A stretch of 64,000 bases of DNA from Hylemonella sp. (GTDB taxonomy: Bacteria; Pseudomonadota; Gammaproteobacteria; Burkholderiales; Burkholderiaceae_C), in assembly GCA_030680575.1 (NCBI GenBank), contig JAUXVI010000051.1, forward strand, positions 62,001 through 126,000, in the 5' to 3' direction. The notes beneath the pieces are model-generated. The model did not search any database, had not been told where the DNA came from, and saw only the letters and a program-made list of their open reading frames with translations. A program made the position numbers and the translations under genes. This document shows, piece after piece, positions 1 to 8,582 of this stretch. Positions within the stretch are counted from its first letter, which is position 1; every line of letters begins with the position of its first letter.

Positions 1-2086
1 GGGCCACCTGTTCCGAGACACGGCGCAAATCGGCCAGGTCGTCACCGAAGATCTTGACCGCCAGCTGCGACCGCACACCGGTCACCATCTCGTCCACACG
101 TTCGGAAATGGGCTGCGACAGCACGATCTGGACACCGGGAATGGTGGACAGGCGCTTGCGGATGTCCTCGTCGATTTCATCCTGCGAGCGGTCCGACTTC
201 GGATCGAGCAGCACGATGGGGTCGGACTCGTTGGGCCCGGCCGGATCGGCCGGCGATTCGCCGCGGCCCAGCTTGGACACCACCATGCGCACACCGGGCA
301 CTTCGGCAATCGCCTTCATCGCGCCCATCTCCAGGCGGATCGACTCGTCCAGCGAAATGCTGGGCACCCGGTTGATCTGCGGCGTGAGCGCGCCCTCCTT
401 CATGGTCGGCATGAAGGACTTGCCGAGGAACGGGAACAACGCCAGCGAACCCAGCAGAAGGCCCACGGCCACGGCCAGCGTGGCACGCTGACGCGACAAG
501 GCACGGTCCAGCAGCTTGAGATAGGCCGTCTTCAGAACGGCAATGAAACGCGTGTCGTGGTCGGCCCCCCCCTTGAGGATGTAGGAACACAGCACCGGTG
601 ACAGGAACAGCGAGACCAGCAGCGATGCGCCCAGCGCAATGACGATGGTCAGGGCCAACGGTGCGAACATCTTGCCTTCGATGCCCTGCAGCGTCATGAG
701 CGGCAGGAACACCAGCATGATGATGACAATGCCGAAAACGGTGGGGGTGGCGACTTCCTGCGTGGCGTCCAGGATCACGCGCACACGCGAAGCGCCGGCC
801 GGGGCCAGCCCCAGCCGATGAAACACGTTTTCCACCACCACCACCGTGGCATCGACCATCAGACCGATGGCAATCGCCAGACCGCCAAGCGACATCAGAT
901 TGGCCGAAATGCCGTAGCGGTTCATCATGATGAAGGTGGTGAGCGGCGCGATGATCAGCGTGGCCACCACGATCAGGCTGGAACGCACGTCCCCCAGGAA
1001 CAGGAACAGGATCACGACCACCAGAAAAATACCTTCGATCAGCACCTTGCCGACCGTCCACAAGGCGGAATCCACCAGCTCGGTACGGTCGTAATAAGGC
1101 ACGATCTGCAGACCGCCCGGCAGCATGCCCTTGCTGTTGATTTCGTCGACACGCTGTTTGACACGCGAGACGATCTGCTTGGCGTTGCCGCCGCGCATCA
1201 TGAGCACGATGCCCGACACCGACTCGGTGTAGCCACCCTTGATGATGGCGCCCTGGCGCACCTCGTGGCCCAGCGTCACCTCCGCCAGGTCGCGCACATA
1301 CAGCGGCACGCCGTTCTGCTCTCGCACCACGATGTTGGCAATGTCGTCCAGCGTCCGGATCAGACCGACACCACGAATCAGATACTGCTCGGCGCGCTGC
1401 GGCAGGATGCCGCCGCTGGCATTGGCATTGTTGTTGGCAATCGCCTCGTAGACCTGGCCGATGGTGACGTTGTGGTGCAGCAGCCGGTCGGGTTTGGCCA
1501 GCACCTGGTACTGGCGCACATAACCGCCCTGGGAATTGATTTCGGCCACTCCGGGAATCGAGCGCAGCAGCGGCCGCACCACCCAGTCCTGCACAATGCG
1601 GCGCTCGGCCAGTTCGGCCGGCGTCAGCGCACGCTGGCCGTCATCGGGGTGATCCAGCGTGTACTGGTAGACCTCGCCCAGACCGGTGGACACCGGCCCC
1701 AGCACTGGCGTGATACCCGGCGGCATGTTGGGGCCGATCTCCATCAGGCGTTCCATCACCAGCTGGCGGGCAAAGTAGACGTCAGTCTTGTCGGTGAACA
1801 CCAGCGTGATGATGGACAGGCCGCTCTTGTTGAGCGAGCGCATCTCCACGATGCCGGGCAGGCCGGTCATGGCGATTTCCAGCGGCACAGTGACGAAACG
1901 CTCGATTTCTTCCGGCGAGCGGCCGGTGGCTTCGGTCGCGATCTGGACCTGGACATTGGTGACGTCGGGGAAGGCATCCACCGACAGGCGTGTCGCTTCG
2001 CGCAAGCCGAAGGCACACAACACCAGCGCCAGCACCACCACCACCAGGCGCTGGGAGAGTGCGCCGCGGATCAGGGAGGTCAGCAT
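1..2086 (-). CDS. Heavy-metal efflux RND pump (CzcA/CusA family), C-terminus beyond window edge
   Basis: Inner-membrane proton-driven RND transporter that would export metal ions across the envelope with the fusion protein and outer-membrane factor encoded just upstream. The frame is open from the ATG at 2086 to the window edge, giving about 695 residues of a family usually near 1,030. The N-terminus MLTSLIRGALSQRLVVVV is a typical first RND membrane helix. The TM4 signature reads GGLAIAIGLMVDATVVVVEN, with the Asp and Glu of the proton relay. It is not the DFG...DGA form of classical Zn/Co/Cd pumps and is closer to the A-I-G...D-A form of Cu/Ag and less-defined HME groups, so I leave the substrate open. 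The start lies 4 bp after the fusion-protein stop, so the genes are co-transcribed. Confidence 0.9.
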   Translation of the reverse strand, partial: MLTSLIRGALSQRLVVVVLALVLCAFGLREATRLSVDAFPDVTNVQVQIATEATGRSPEEIERFVTVPLEIAMTGLPGIVEMRSLNKSGLSIITLVFTDKTDVYFARQLVMERLMEIGPNMPPGITPVLGPVSTGLGEVYQYTLDHPDDGQRALTPAELAERRIVQDWVVRPLLRSIPGVAEINSQGGYVRQYQVLAKPDRLLHHNVTIGQVYEAIANNNANASGGILPQRAEQYLIRGVGLIRTLDDIANIVVREQNGVPLYVRDLAEVTLGHEVRQGAIIKGGYTESVSGIVLMMRGGNAKQIVSRVKQRVDEINSKGMLPGGLQIVPYYDRTELVDSALWTVGKVLIEGIFLVVVILFLFLGDVRSSLIVVATLIIAPLTTFIMMNRYGISANLMSLGGLAIAIGLMVDATVVVVENVFHRLGLAPAGASRVRVILDATQEVATPTVFGIVIIMLVFLPLMTLQGIEGKMFAPLALTIVIALGASLLVSLFLSPVLCSYILKGGADHDTRFIAVLKTAYLKLLDRALSRQRATLAVAVGLLLGSLALFPFLGKSFMPTMKEGALTPQINRVPSISLDESIRLEMGAMKAIAEVPGVRMVVSKLGRGESPADPAGPNESDPIVLLDPKSDRSQDEIDEDIRKRLSTIPGVQIVLSQPISERVDEMVTGVRSQLAVKIFGDDLADLRRVSEQVA

Positions 2087-2090
2087 GGCA

Positions 2091-3251
2091 TCACTCCAGT
2101 TCGGCGCGCTTGCGCTCGTTGTTCAGATGGAAAGAACCCTCCACCACCAGAGGGGTGCCCTCGACCGACCCCTTGAGCAGCGGGCGCTGGCCGCGCGAGA
2201 CAGCCCCCAGCTCGACCGGCGTCAAACGGAACTGCCCCGGGCTCACCTGCACAAACACGTGGTCACGGTCGTTTTCACGCACCACGGCACCTTCCGGCAC
2301 CGCCAGCTGCTGCAAGGTCTGGCCCGTGATGCGCAGTGTGGCCAGCATCAGGGGTTTGAGTTCACGGTTGGCGTTGTCCACCTGGGTCCGCACCGTGACA
2401 GTCCGCGTGTCGGGCTGAATGGTGTCACTCACAAACACCACCTTGCCCGTGAATTTGCGCTGGGCCAGGGCCGGCACCTCCACCTCGACCTGCTGCCCCA
2501 CCTGGACCGAGCCGGCCGCCTGTTCGGGCAAGGCGCCAACCACCCAGACGTTGGAGAGGTCCGCGATGGTGAACAAGGGGTCTCCCGGCTGAGCCACCTG
2601 CCCCTGACTCACTTTGCGCTCGATCACGACGCCGGCACGTGTGGCATTGATGCCAGCGAACGAGGCCAACTGCCCACTATCGCGCAGGCGCTCAATCATC
2701 GGTTCCGCCAGACCCAGCAGGCGCAACTGATCGGCCGCCGCGCGCAATTCGGCACGCGCAATCGACAACTCCGCTTCGCGCCGCTGCAACTCTGCCGAGC
2801 CGATCACGTCGGCCTGGATCAACTGGCGCGCCCGCTCCACGGCCCGCTCGGCCAGCGAGGTCGCAGAATTGGCCCGCAGGAACGACAACTGGGCATTGGT
2901 GAGTTCGGGACTGGTCACGCGCGCCAGCACCTGGCCGGCCTGCACCCGGGTGCCCACCTCGGCCAGCACATCGGTCACACGCCCCGTCACCGAGGCGCCG
3001 ATGCGAGTCACCAGCAGGTCGTTGGCTTCGATCCGGCCGGTGATCTCCTGCACGGTGTCCAGGGTCTGCACGGCCAAGGGCTGGACCTTGAAATTGCGCG
3101 CCATCTCGGCGTTGACGGTCACCAGATTGGGGTCCGGCCTGGCCGCCGGCGCGGCCGGCTGGCTTGAATTGGGGCCGCAACCACCCAGCAAGGCAACAGC
3201 CAGCAGTGCCACGGCCAGGGCGGCAGGACAGAATGTCAGGTTCTTCTTCAT
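2091..3251 (-). CDS. RND periplasmic adaptor (membrane fusion) lipoprotein, CzcB-like
   Basis: Periplasmic adaptor linking the RND pump to the outer-membrane channel. I chose the ATG at 3251 (386 aa) over an upstream in-frame start because it begins MKKNLTF, followed by a hydrophobic stretch and the lipobox LLGGC, so it should be processed as a lipoprotein. A barrel/lipoyl half-motif region (around residues 60-110), a long alpha-hairpin (SFLRANSATSLAERAVERAR onward) and the second lipoyl/beta-barrel region (GVVIERKVSQGQVAQPGDPL, FTIADLSNVWVVG) appear in the usual order. There is no His-rich metal-binding extension. It sits 19 bp after the outer-membrane factor gene and 4 bp before the pump gene. 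Confidence 0.9.
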   Translation of the reverse strand: MKKNLTFCPAALAVALLAVALLGGCGPNSSQPAAPAARPDPNLVTVNAEMARNFKVQPLAVQTLDTVQEITGRIEANDLLVTRIGASVTGRVTDVLAEVGTRVQAGQVLARVTSPELTNAQLSFLRANSATSLAERAVERARQLIQADVIGSAELQRREAELSIARAELRAAADQLRLLGLAEPMIERLRDSGQLASFAGINATRAGVVIERKVSQGQVAQPGDPLFTIADLSNVWVVGALPEQAAGSVQVGQQVEVEVPALAQRKFTGKVVFVSDTIQPDTRTVTVRTQVDNANRELKPLMLATLRITGQTLQQLAVPEGAVVRENDRDHVFVQVSPGQFRLTPVELGAVSRGQRPLLKGSVEGTPLVVEGSFHLNNERKRAELE

Positions 3252-3270
3252 GGAAAGCACTCGTTCAAAT

Positions 3271-4554
3271 TCAGGGTTGGACCGCATGGCGGCCGGCGAG
3301 AACATCGATTTCAATCGCAGCAGCCTGCACCTGGTAACGCGCCTGCAGCAGGTCAGCACGCACCGTACGCAGCACGCGCTGGGCATCGAGCACGTCGAGA
3401 ATGCCGCGTTCGCCGAAACGGTATGCCGCCTGGGCCACGCGCAAGGCGGCCTCGGCTTCGCGCACGGCACCGGTGCCCAGCGCTTCGACACGCAGGCGCG
3501 CCATCTCCAGCTCGGACCAGGCTGCCTCCAGTTGCAGCAGCAACTCCATCTGCCGCCCGTCCAGCCGGGTGCGCGCCCGCATCAACTCGGCCTCGGCTTC
3601 AGCGCGCGGGCCCTGGCGCTGGTCCAGCAGGGGGATCTGGATGCTGGCGCCCAGCACGCCCTGGCGGTTGTCCGGATCGCGAATTTCGGTATAGCGCAAC
3701 TCCACACCGGGCCAGCGGCCCGCACTGGCCTCGCGCACGCGCGCCTGCTTGCGGTCCACTTCCGCACGCAAGCCGACAAGTTCGGGGTTGTTCGACTGCA
3801 ACTGCTCACGCAGCTGCTCGCGCTGCAGTGCCGGCAACGCATCACCCAGACTGGCACGCAAGGTCCAGCCCGGGGGCAACTGTCCTGCGGCAAGCTGATT
3901 GAGGCGGATACGCACCTGTTCCACCGCCAGTTGCGCGCTGCGCTGGCGCTGGCGGGCGCTGATGAACTCCGCATCGGCCTTGATGATTTCGTAACGCGCG
4001 GCTTCCCCGCTCTCCACACGCAGACGGACACGCTCACGCGTTTGCTCCAGCAAGGCCAGTTCCTCAACGGCAGCCTGTGCTTCCTCAAGCCTCAGCAGGT
4101 ACTCATAGGCGCGGCTGCGGACCAGGGCCACCAGCTCGGCACGGGTGAGGCCGACTTGCGCCTCGCTGCTGCGCAAGCCATGCTGCGCGGCATCCACACG
4201 CGCACTGCGCAGCGCCGGGTTCTCAATCAGTTGCGACACGCCCCAACCGCTCACTACCCCGCTGTTCCCGGTCGCCAGGACAGGATGCTGGCGCCCATCG
4301 CTCCATTCCAGCTTCGGGTTGGGCAAAGCGCCGGCGGTGGTGACGCCGGCAGCAGCCTGCTCCTGGACACGCCGGGCCATCTGCAAGCTGGGGTTATGCA
4401 CCAAAATGGTGCCAATCAACTCCGGCAAGGTCAGCACAGGCCCGCCTTGAGGCGGCTGAATGGCGGCAGGCGCTGCAGGCGGCTGCGCCCAAGCATGCAT
4501 CGCTGGCCAGAGTAGCAGGCAGACAAGGGTTTTCCAATGGGCAAGGTATCTCAT
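3271..4554 (-). CDS. Outer-membrane efflux channel, TolC/CzcC family
   Basis: Outer-membrane factor of the tripartite metal efflux system. The ATG at 4554 gives 427 aa starting MRYLAHWKTLVCLLL, a signal peptide ending near HAWAQ. A TTG two codons upstream is possible but adds nothing. Two repeats of long amphipathic helices rich in Ala, Glu and Arg (for example VRSRAYEYLLRLEEAQAAVE and AEAALRVAQAAYRFGERGIL) are the OEP domains of this family. First of the three efflux genes, about 84 bp after the small membrane protein gene. Confidence 0.9.
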   Translation of the reverse strand: MRYLAHWKTLVCLLLWPAMHAWAQPPAAPAAIQPPQGGPVLTLPELIGTILVHNPSLQMARRVQEQAAAGVTTAGALPNPKLEWSDGRQHPVLATGNSGVVSGWGVSQLIENPALRSARVDAAQHGLRSSEAQVGLTRAELVALVRSRAYEYLLRLEEAQAAVEELALLEQTRERVRLRVESGEAARYEIIKADAEFISARQRQRSAQLAVEQVRIRLNQLAAGQLPPGWTLRASLGDALPALQREQLREQLQSNNPELVGLRAEVDRKQARVREASAGRWPGVELRYTEIRDPDNRQGVLGASIQIPLLDQRQGPRAEAEAELMRARTRLDGRQMELLLQLEAAWSELEMARLRVEALGTGAVREAEAALRVAQAAYRFGERGILDVLDAQRVLRTVRADLLQARYQVQAAAIEIDVLAGRHAVQP

Positions 4555-4638
4555 ACGCAAGGCATCTCAGGCAAATCTCCACGGCAGTGCTCCGGCCTCG
4601 CCGGTTCACCTCGCAAACACAAAAACGAAACGGAAGTG

Positions 4639-5049
4639 TCAGCGCAAGTTGCGCGGCGGCGGCAAACGAGGTTGGACACCGACCTGAATCAATGGGCTGC
4701 GGGTCTCGACATGCTGCAAGACACGGACCACACGCATGGCCATACCCACAGCGGGCAAGATATCGAGGTCGGCCCAATCGCCTGGCTCGGCGTCGGTACA
4801 GGAACCGGGCAGCTGGGTCGCGCTGCAAGAAGCCCCCTGCGCTGTGTGCCCGTGATCCGCCGTAGCCGGCATCGTTTCACTCTGCCCTTGCGTGGCATGC
4901 GAGGCCATGACGGGCAAGGCCTTCGCGCTCACCATCAGCCCCAACAGGCACATCAGCAGCCCCGTACAAACCAGCCACGCCAGACCGTGCTGCAGCCAAG
5001 TCATGTGGCCAGTGCCGGAGCGGTCGGGAAAGGGGAGATGGGTGCGCAT
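4639..5049 (-). CDS. Small membrane-anchored protein of unknown function heading the metal-efflux operon
   Basis: A 136-aa protein from the ATG at 5049 (a TTG at 5067 is the alternative). Residues about 17-43 (from MTWLQHGLAWLV) form one hydrophobic helix, probably a signal anchor. A short His/Met/Cys-bearing stretch follows (ASHATQ, TADHGHTAQGASCS, LPGSC), then an unremarkable tail ending LPPPRNLR. I do not recognise the family. Its place and strand in front of the czcCBA-type genes resemble CzcI-type accessory proteins, but I see no clear CzcI signature. A role in periplasmic metal binding or signalling is inference from position and residues only. Confidence 0.6.
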   Translation of the reverse strand: MRTHLPFPDRSGTGHMTWLQHGLAWLVCTGLLMCLLGLMVSAKALPVMASHATQGQSETMPATADHGHTAQGASCSATQLPGSCTDAEPGDWADLDILPAVGMAMRVVRVLQHVETRSPLIQVGVQPRLPPPRNLR

Positions 5050-5176
5050 GGTGTAGTCGGGAATCAAGACATGGCCTTGATCCGCAAGAATTAGGCCAGA
5101 TTTCTCTTTTCCTGAGTGTCAGGATGGAAATAGACGCCGCGTCAACAGCTGCGGCGGGCCGGGCTTCAGGTCATGC

Positions 5177-5887
5177 TCAAACCCCGATGTAACGGTGCCA
5201 CAAATCCGGGTCGGCCGCGAGTTGCTCTGAGCTGCCGTCCCACACCACCCGCCCGCGTTCGATGATGGTGTGCTGGTCGGCCAGTTCGATCAGACGCTGC
5301 ACGTACTTGTCGATCACCAGAATGCTCTGCCCTTGCGCGCGCAAGGCGGCCAGACATGACCAGATTTCCTCACGGATCAAGGGCGCCAAGCCTTCGGTGG
5401 CCTCATCCAGGATCAGCAGGTGCGGGTTGGTCATGAGCGCACGACCAATGGCCAGCATCTGCTGTTCGCCGCCCGAGAGCTGGTTGCCCATGTTGCGGTG
5501 CCGTTCGGCCAGACGCGGGAACAAGGCATAAACACGCTCCAGCGTCCAGGGCTCACGGCTGGCGTTGCGATTGGCGGCAAAGGCACGCAGGTTCTCGCTC
5601 ACGCTCAGATTGGGGAAGATCTGGCGCCCTTCGGGCACCAACGCCAAGCCCATGCGCGCGATGCGGTCCGGGCTCAGGCCGTCGATGCGCTCACCCAGGA
5701 AGCGCACCGTGCCGCTGCGCGGCGGCGTCAAGCCCAGAATGGCGCGCACGGTGGTGGTCTTGCCCATGCCGTTGCGGCCCAGCAGCGTGGCCACGCCACC
5801 CGTTGTGATGCGCAGACTCAACCCAAACAGCACCTGGCTGCTGCCATAGGCCGCTTCCAGCGTGTCGACTTCAAGCAAGGCGCTCAT
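5177..5887 (-). CDS. livF: Branched-chain amino-acid-type ABC transporter ATPase, LivF
   Basis: Second ATP-binding subunit of a HAAT-family importer. 236 aa, normal for LivF. Walker A is GRNGMGKTT, the signature is LSGGEQQML, Walker B is LLILDEATEG, and the LivF-type start ALLEVDTLEAAYGSSQVLFG is present. The start overlaps the livG stop by 4 nt (ATGA), so translation is coupled. Last gene of livK-H-M-G-F. The solute could be a branched-chain amino acid, an amide or another small carboxylate; sequence alone does not decide. Confidence 0.93.
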   Translation of the reverse strand: MSALLEVDTLEAAYGSSQVLFGLSLRITTGGVATLLGRNGMGKTTTVRAILGLTPPRSGTVRFLGERIDGLSPDRIARMGLALVPEGRQIFPNLSVSENLRAFAANRNASREPWTLERVYALFPRLAERHRNMGNQLSGGEQQMLAIGRALMTNPHLLILDEATEGLAPLIREEIWSCLAALRAQGQSILVIDKYVQRLIELADQHTIIERGRVVWDGSSEQLAADPDLWHRYIGV

Positions 5888-6645
5888 GCAGGGACCTCGA
5901 AGTCGTCACCGAGATAGGCGCGCCGGACCTCGGGATGCACACGAATCTGTTGCGGTGTGCTGCTGGCGATCACGCGGCCTGACACCAGCACCGAAATCGT
6001 ATCGGCCAGCCGGAACACCGCATCCATGTCATGCTCGACCAGCAACATCGTGGTCTGGCCGCGCAGGCTCAGCAGCAAGTGCACCATGCGCTCGGACTCC
6101 TCCGCCCCCATGCCGGCCATGGGCTCGTCCAGCAGCAGCAGTTTCGGATGGGTCGCCAGCGCGATCCCCACTTCCAGTTGTCGTTGCTGGCCATGCGACA
6201 AGGCACCCGCCAGTTGTTGCAACTGCTGGCCCAACCCCACGCGGGCCAGCACAGCGGCGGCTTCCTCGTAGCGGCGACCTTCGCTGCGTGCAGCGCGCCA
6301 GAAACGAAAACTGCTGCCTTCGCGCGCCTGCAGTGCCAGCGCCACGTTATCGAGCACCGACAGGCGCTTGAAGATGCTGGTGATCTGGTAGGAACGCGCC
6401 AGGCCGCGGTGCACCCGCTCGTGCATGGACAGCGATGTGATGTCGACGCCATCAAACACCATGCGCCCGGCATCGGGCGCCAGCGCACCCGAGAGTTGCT
6501 GGATCAGCGTGGTCTTTCCGGCACCGTTGGGGCCGATCAGCGCATGGATTTCGCCCCTGCGCACCGCCAGTTGCGCATGGTCGGTGGCCACCAGCCCCCC
6601 AAAGCGTTTGATCAGCCCATCGACTTGCAGCAAGGCGATGCTCAC
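5884..6645 (-). CDS. livG: Branched-chain amino-acid-type ABC transporter ATPase, LivG
   Basis: First ATP-binding subunit of the importer, 253 aa. Walker A GPNGAGKTT, signature LSHGQQRQLEVG and Walker B LLLLDEPMAGMG are intact, and the C-terminus ends RRAYLGDDFEV, typical of LivG. Overlaps livM upstream and livF downstream by 4 nt each, so the three cytoplasm-facing subunits form one tightly coupled unit. Confidence 0.93.
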   Translation of the reverse strand: MSIALLQVDGLIKRFGGLVATDHAQLAVRRGEIHALIGPNGAGKTTLIQQLSGALAPDAGRMVFDGVDITSLSMHERVHRGLARSYQITSIFKRLSVLDNVALALQAREGSSFRFWRAARSEGRRYEEAAAVLARVGLGQQLQQLAGALSHGQQRQLEVGIALATHPKLLLLDEPMAGMGAEESERMVHLLLSLRGQTTMLLVEHDMDAVFRLADTISVLVSGRVIASSTPQQIRVHPEVRRAYLGDDFEVPA

Positions 6646-7643
6646 GACGCATCCTTTCGCCGCAGCAGACTCATCAGCCCGTTGGGAGCGACCAGCACCA
6701 CCATCAGCAACACCGCTCCGAGCAGAAACTGCCAGTAGATGGTGTAGTGGTTCAACACTTCTTCAAGCAACAGAAAAACAATCGCTCCAATGACACCGCC
6801 CCACAAATGGCCGACGCCCCCCAGGATGACCATGACCATCAACAGGCCCGACTGGTTCCACTGCATCATCGACGGACTGACGAAACTGCTGAGGTTGGCC
6901 AACAGCGCGCCGGCCAGTCCCGCCAGGGCACCGGCAATCACAAACGCAATGAGCTTGAAACGGTAAACGGCAAAGCCAACAGCCTCCATGCGGGTCTCGT
7001 TTTCACGGATGGCCTGCAGCGCATGGCCGAAACGCGCGTTGAGCAGCCGCCACATCAAGACAAACGCCAGCGTCACCAGCAGCAAGGTGGCGTAATAGAA
7101 GGTCCGGTCATCCGCCAGATCGAGGCCCCACCCCAGGACGGAACGCCCGGGCAAGGACAGGCCGTCATCCCCCCCATAGGCCTTGTTGGACACCGCCAGG
7201 TAATAAAGCATCTGCGCGAAAGCCAGCGTGATCATGATGAAGTACACGCCCTGCGTGCGCAGGCTGATGGCCCCGATGATCAGCGCAAACAGCGCCGCCA
7301 CCACCATGGCGGCCGGCCAGACCAACCAGGCCGAGCTGATGCCGGCCTGCGCCAGCGCCCCCACCGTGTAGGCCCCCACGCCAATGAAGGCGGCATGACC
7401 GAAGCTCACCATGCCGCCGAAGCCGAGAATCAGGTTCAGGCTGGTGGCTGCCAGTGCAAAAATCAGGATGCGCGCGGCCAGGCCCAGGTAGAAATCACCG
7501 CCGATCAGCGGCGCCAGCCAGGGAAAGGCCAGCAGCAACGCCAGCAGCGGCATTGACCAGCGCAGCGACAGCGTATGGTCCAGCAGGCTGCGCGGCGACG
7601 TGACAGCAGACGACGCGGCAGAGTTCAACGGTGTGTCAGCCAT
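6642..7643 (-). CDS. livM: Branched-chain amino-acid-type ABC transporter permease, LivM
   Basis: Membrane permease subunit, 333 aa, with roughly 8-10 hydrophobic helices. The family segment LNLILGFGGMVSFGHAAFIG is clear, as is the coupling region ALQAIRENETRMEAVGF (EAA-like loop). Overlaps livH by 8 nt and livG by 4 nt. Pairs with LivH to form the translocation pore. Confidence 0.93.
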   Translation of the reverse strand: MADTPLNSAASSAVTSPRSLLDHTLSLRWSMPLLALLLAFPWLAPLIGGDFYLGLAARILIFALAATSLNLILGFGGMVSFGHAAFIGVGAYTVGALAQAGISSAWLVWPAAMVVAALFALIIGAISLRTQGVYFIMITLAFAQMLYYLAVSNKAYGGDDGLSLPGRSVLGWGLDLADDRTFYYATLLLVTLAFVLMWRLLNARFGHALQAIRENETRMEAVGFAVYRFKLIAFVIAGALAGLAGALLANLSSFVSPSMMQWNQSGLLMVMVILGGVGHLWGGVIGAIVFLLLEEVLNHYTIYWQFLLGAVLLMVVLVAPNGLMSLLRRKDAS

Positions 7644-8556
7644 GGGACGGGAAAAGACCTTTCGGTTTCCAGAACAGCACAGCAGCCATCAGCACGTAAA
7701 TCAGGATCGAGGCCACCGCCGGCCCGGCGTTGCTGGCCGCCTCGGGCCCGAGCAGCGCATCAAAGGCCATGGGAATCAGCGTGCGGCCGGCGGTATCCAC
7801 CACGCCCACCAGCAGCGCGCCCAGCAGCGCGCCTCGCACCGAGCCGATGCCGCCGATAACGATCACCACAAACGCCAGGATCAAGATGCTCTCCCCCATC
7901 CCGACCTGAACCGCCAGCAATGGCCCGAGCATGCCGCCCGCCACGGCGCACAGTGCCGCCCCGAGACCGAACAAGGCGGTGAACAGGAGCCGCACATTGG
8001 TCCCCATGACCAGCGCCATCTCACGGTTGGAGGCACCGGCACGCACCTGCATGCCGACCCGTGTGCGCGTGATCAGCAACCAGAGCAGCAGCGCGACCGC
8101 CAGTCCAACGCCGATGATGAGCAGTCGGTAAGCCGGGTAATAAAAACCCGGCAACAATTCCACCGGGCCGGCCAGCGATTCGGGCGGGCTCAGCAGCACT
8201 GGCTGCGAACCCCAGATGAAACGCACGGCCTCGTTGCACATCAGCAGAATGGCAAAGGTGCCCAGCACCTGCGACAGATGGTCCCGTTGGTAAAGACGAC
8301 GCAGCACCGTCAGTTCCAGCAGCACGCCGAACAGCGCCGCGCCCGCGATGCCCGCGCTTAAGCCCAGCCAGAACGAGCCGCTGGCCGCCGTGGCCGCGGC
8401 CACCAGGTAAGCACCCACCATGTAGAGCGAACCGTGCGCCAGGTTGATCATGTCCATGATGCCGAACACCAGCGTCAGGCCCGCTGCCAGCAGAAACAGC
8501 ATGAGCCCGAACTGCAGGCCGTTCAAGGCCTGCTCCAGAATCAGAACACCGGTCAT
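7636..8556 (-). CDS. livH: Branched-chain amino-acid-type ABC transporter permease, LivH
   Basis: Second permease subunit. The ATG at 8556 (306 aa, MTGVLILEQALNGLQFG) is preferred to an upstream in-frame start because it matches where LivH proteins begin. The LivH signature LTLVFGIMDMINLAHGSLYM and the C-terminal GGIGSVRGALLGALLVG are present. Lies 26 bp after the binding-protein gene and overlaps livM. Confidence 0.93.
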   Translation of the reverse strand: MTGVLILEQALNGLQFGLMLFLLAAGLTLVFGIMDMINLAHGSLYMVGAYLVAAATAASGSFWLGLSAGIAGAALFGVLLELTVLRRLYQRDHLSQVLGTFAILLMCNEAVRFIWGSQPVLLSPPESLAGPVELLPGFYYPAYRLLIIGVGLAVALLLWLLITRTRVGMQVRAGASNREMALVMGTNVRLLFTALFGLGAALCAVAGGMLGPLLAVQVGMGESILILAFVVIVIGGIGSVRGALLGALLVGVVDTAGRTLIPMAFDALLGPEAASNAGPAVASILIYVLMAAVLFWKPKGLFPSHG

Positions 8557-8582
8557 CAAAGCGCAGCCACTACCCGCTGATG

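Noticed and set aside
818-3167. Two long plus-strand open frames opposite the metal pump genes
   Set aside because: The minus strand encodes intact RND motifs; the plus-strand sequence is His/Arg-rich shadow.
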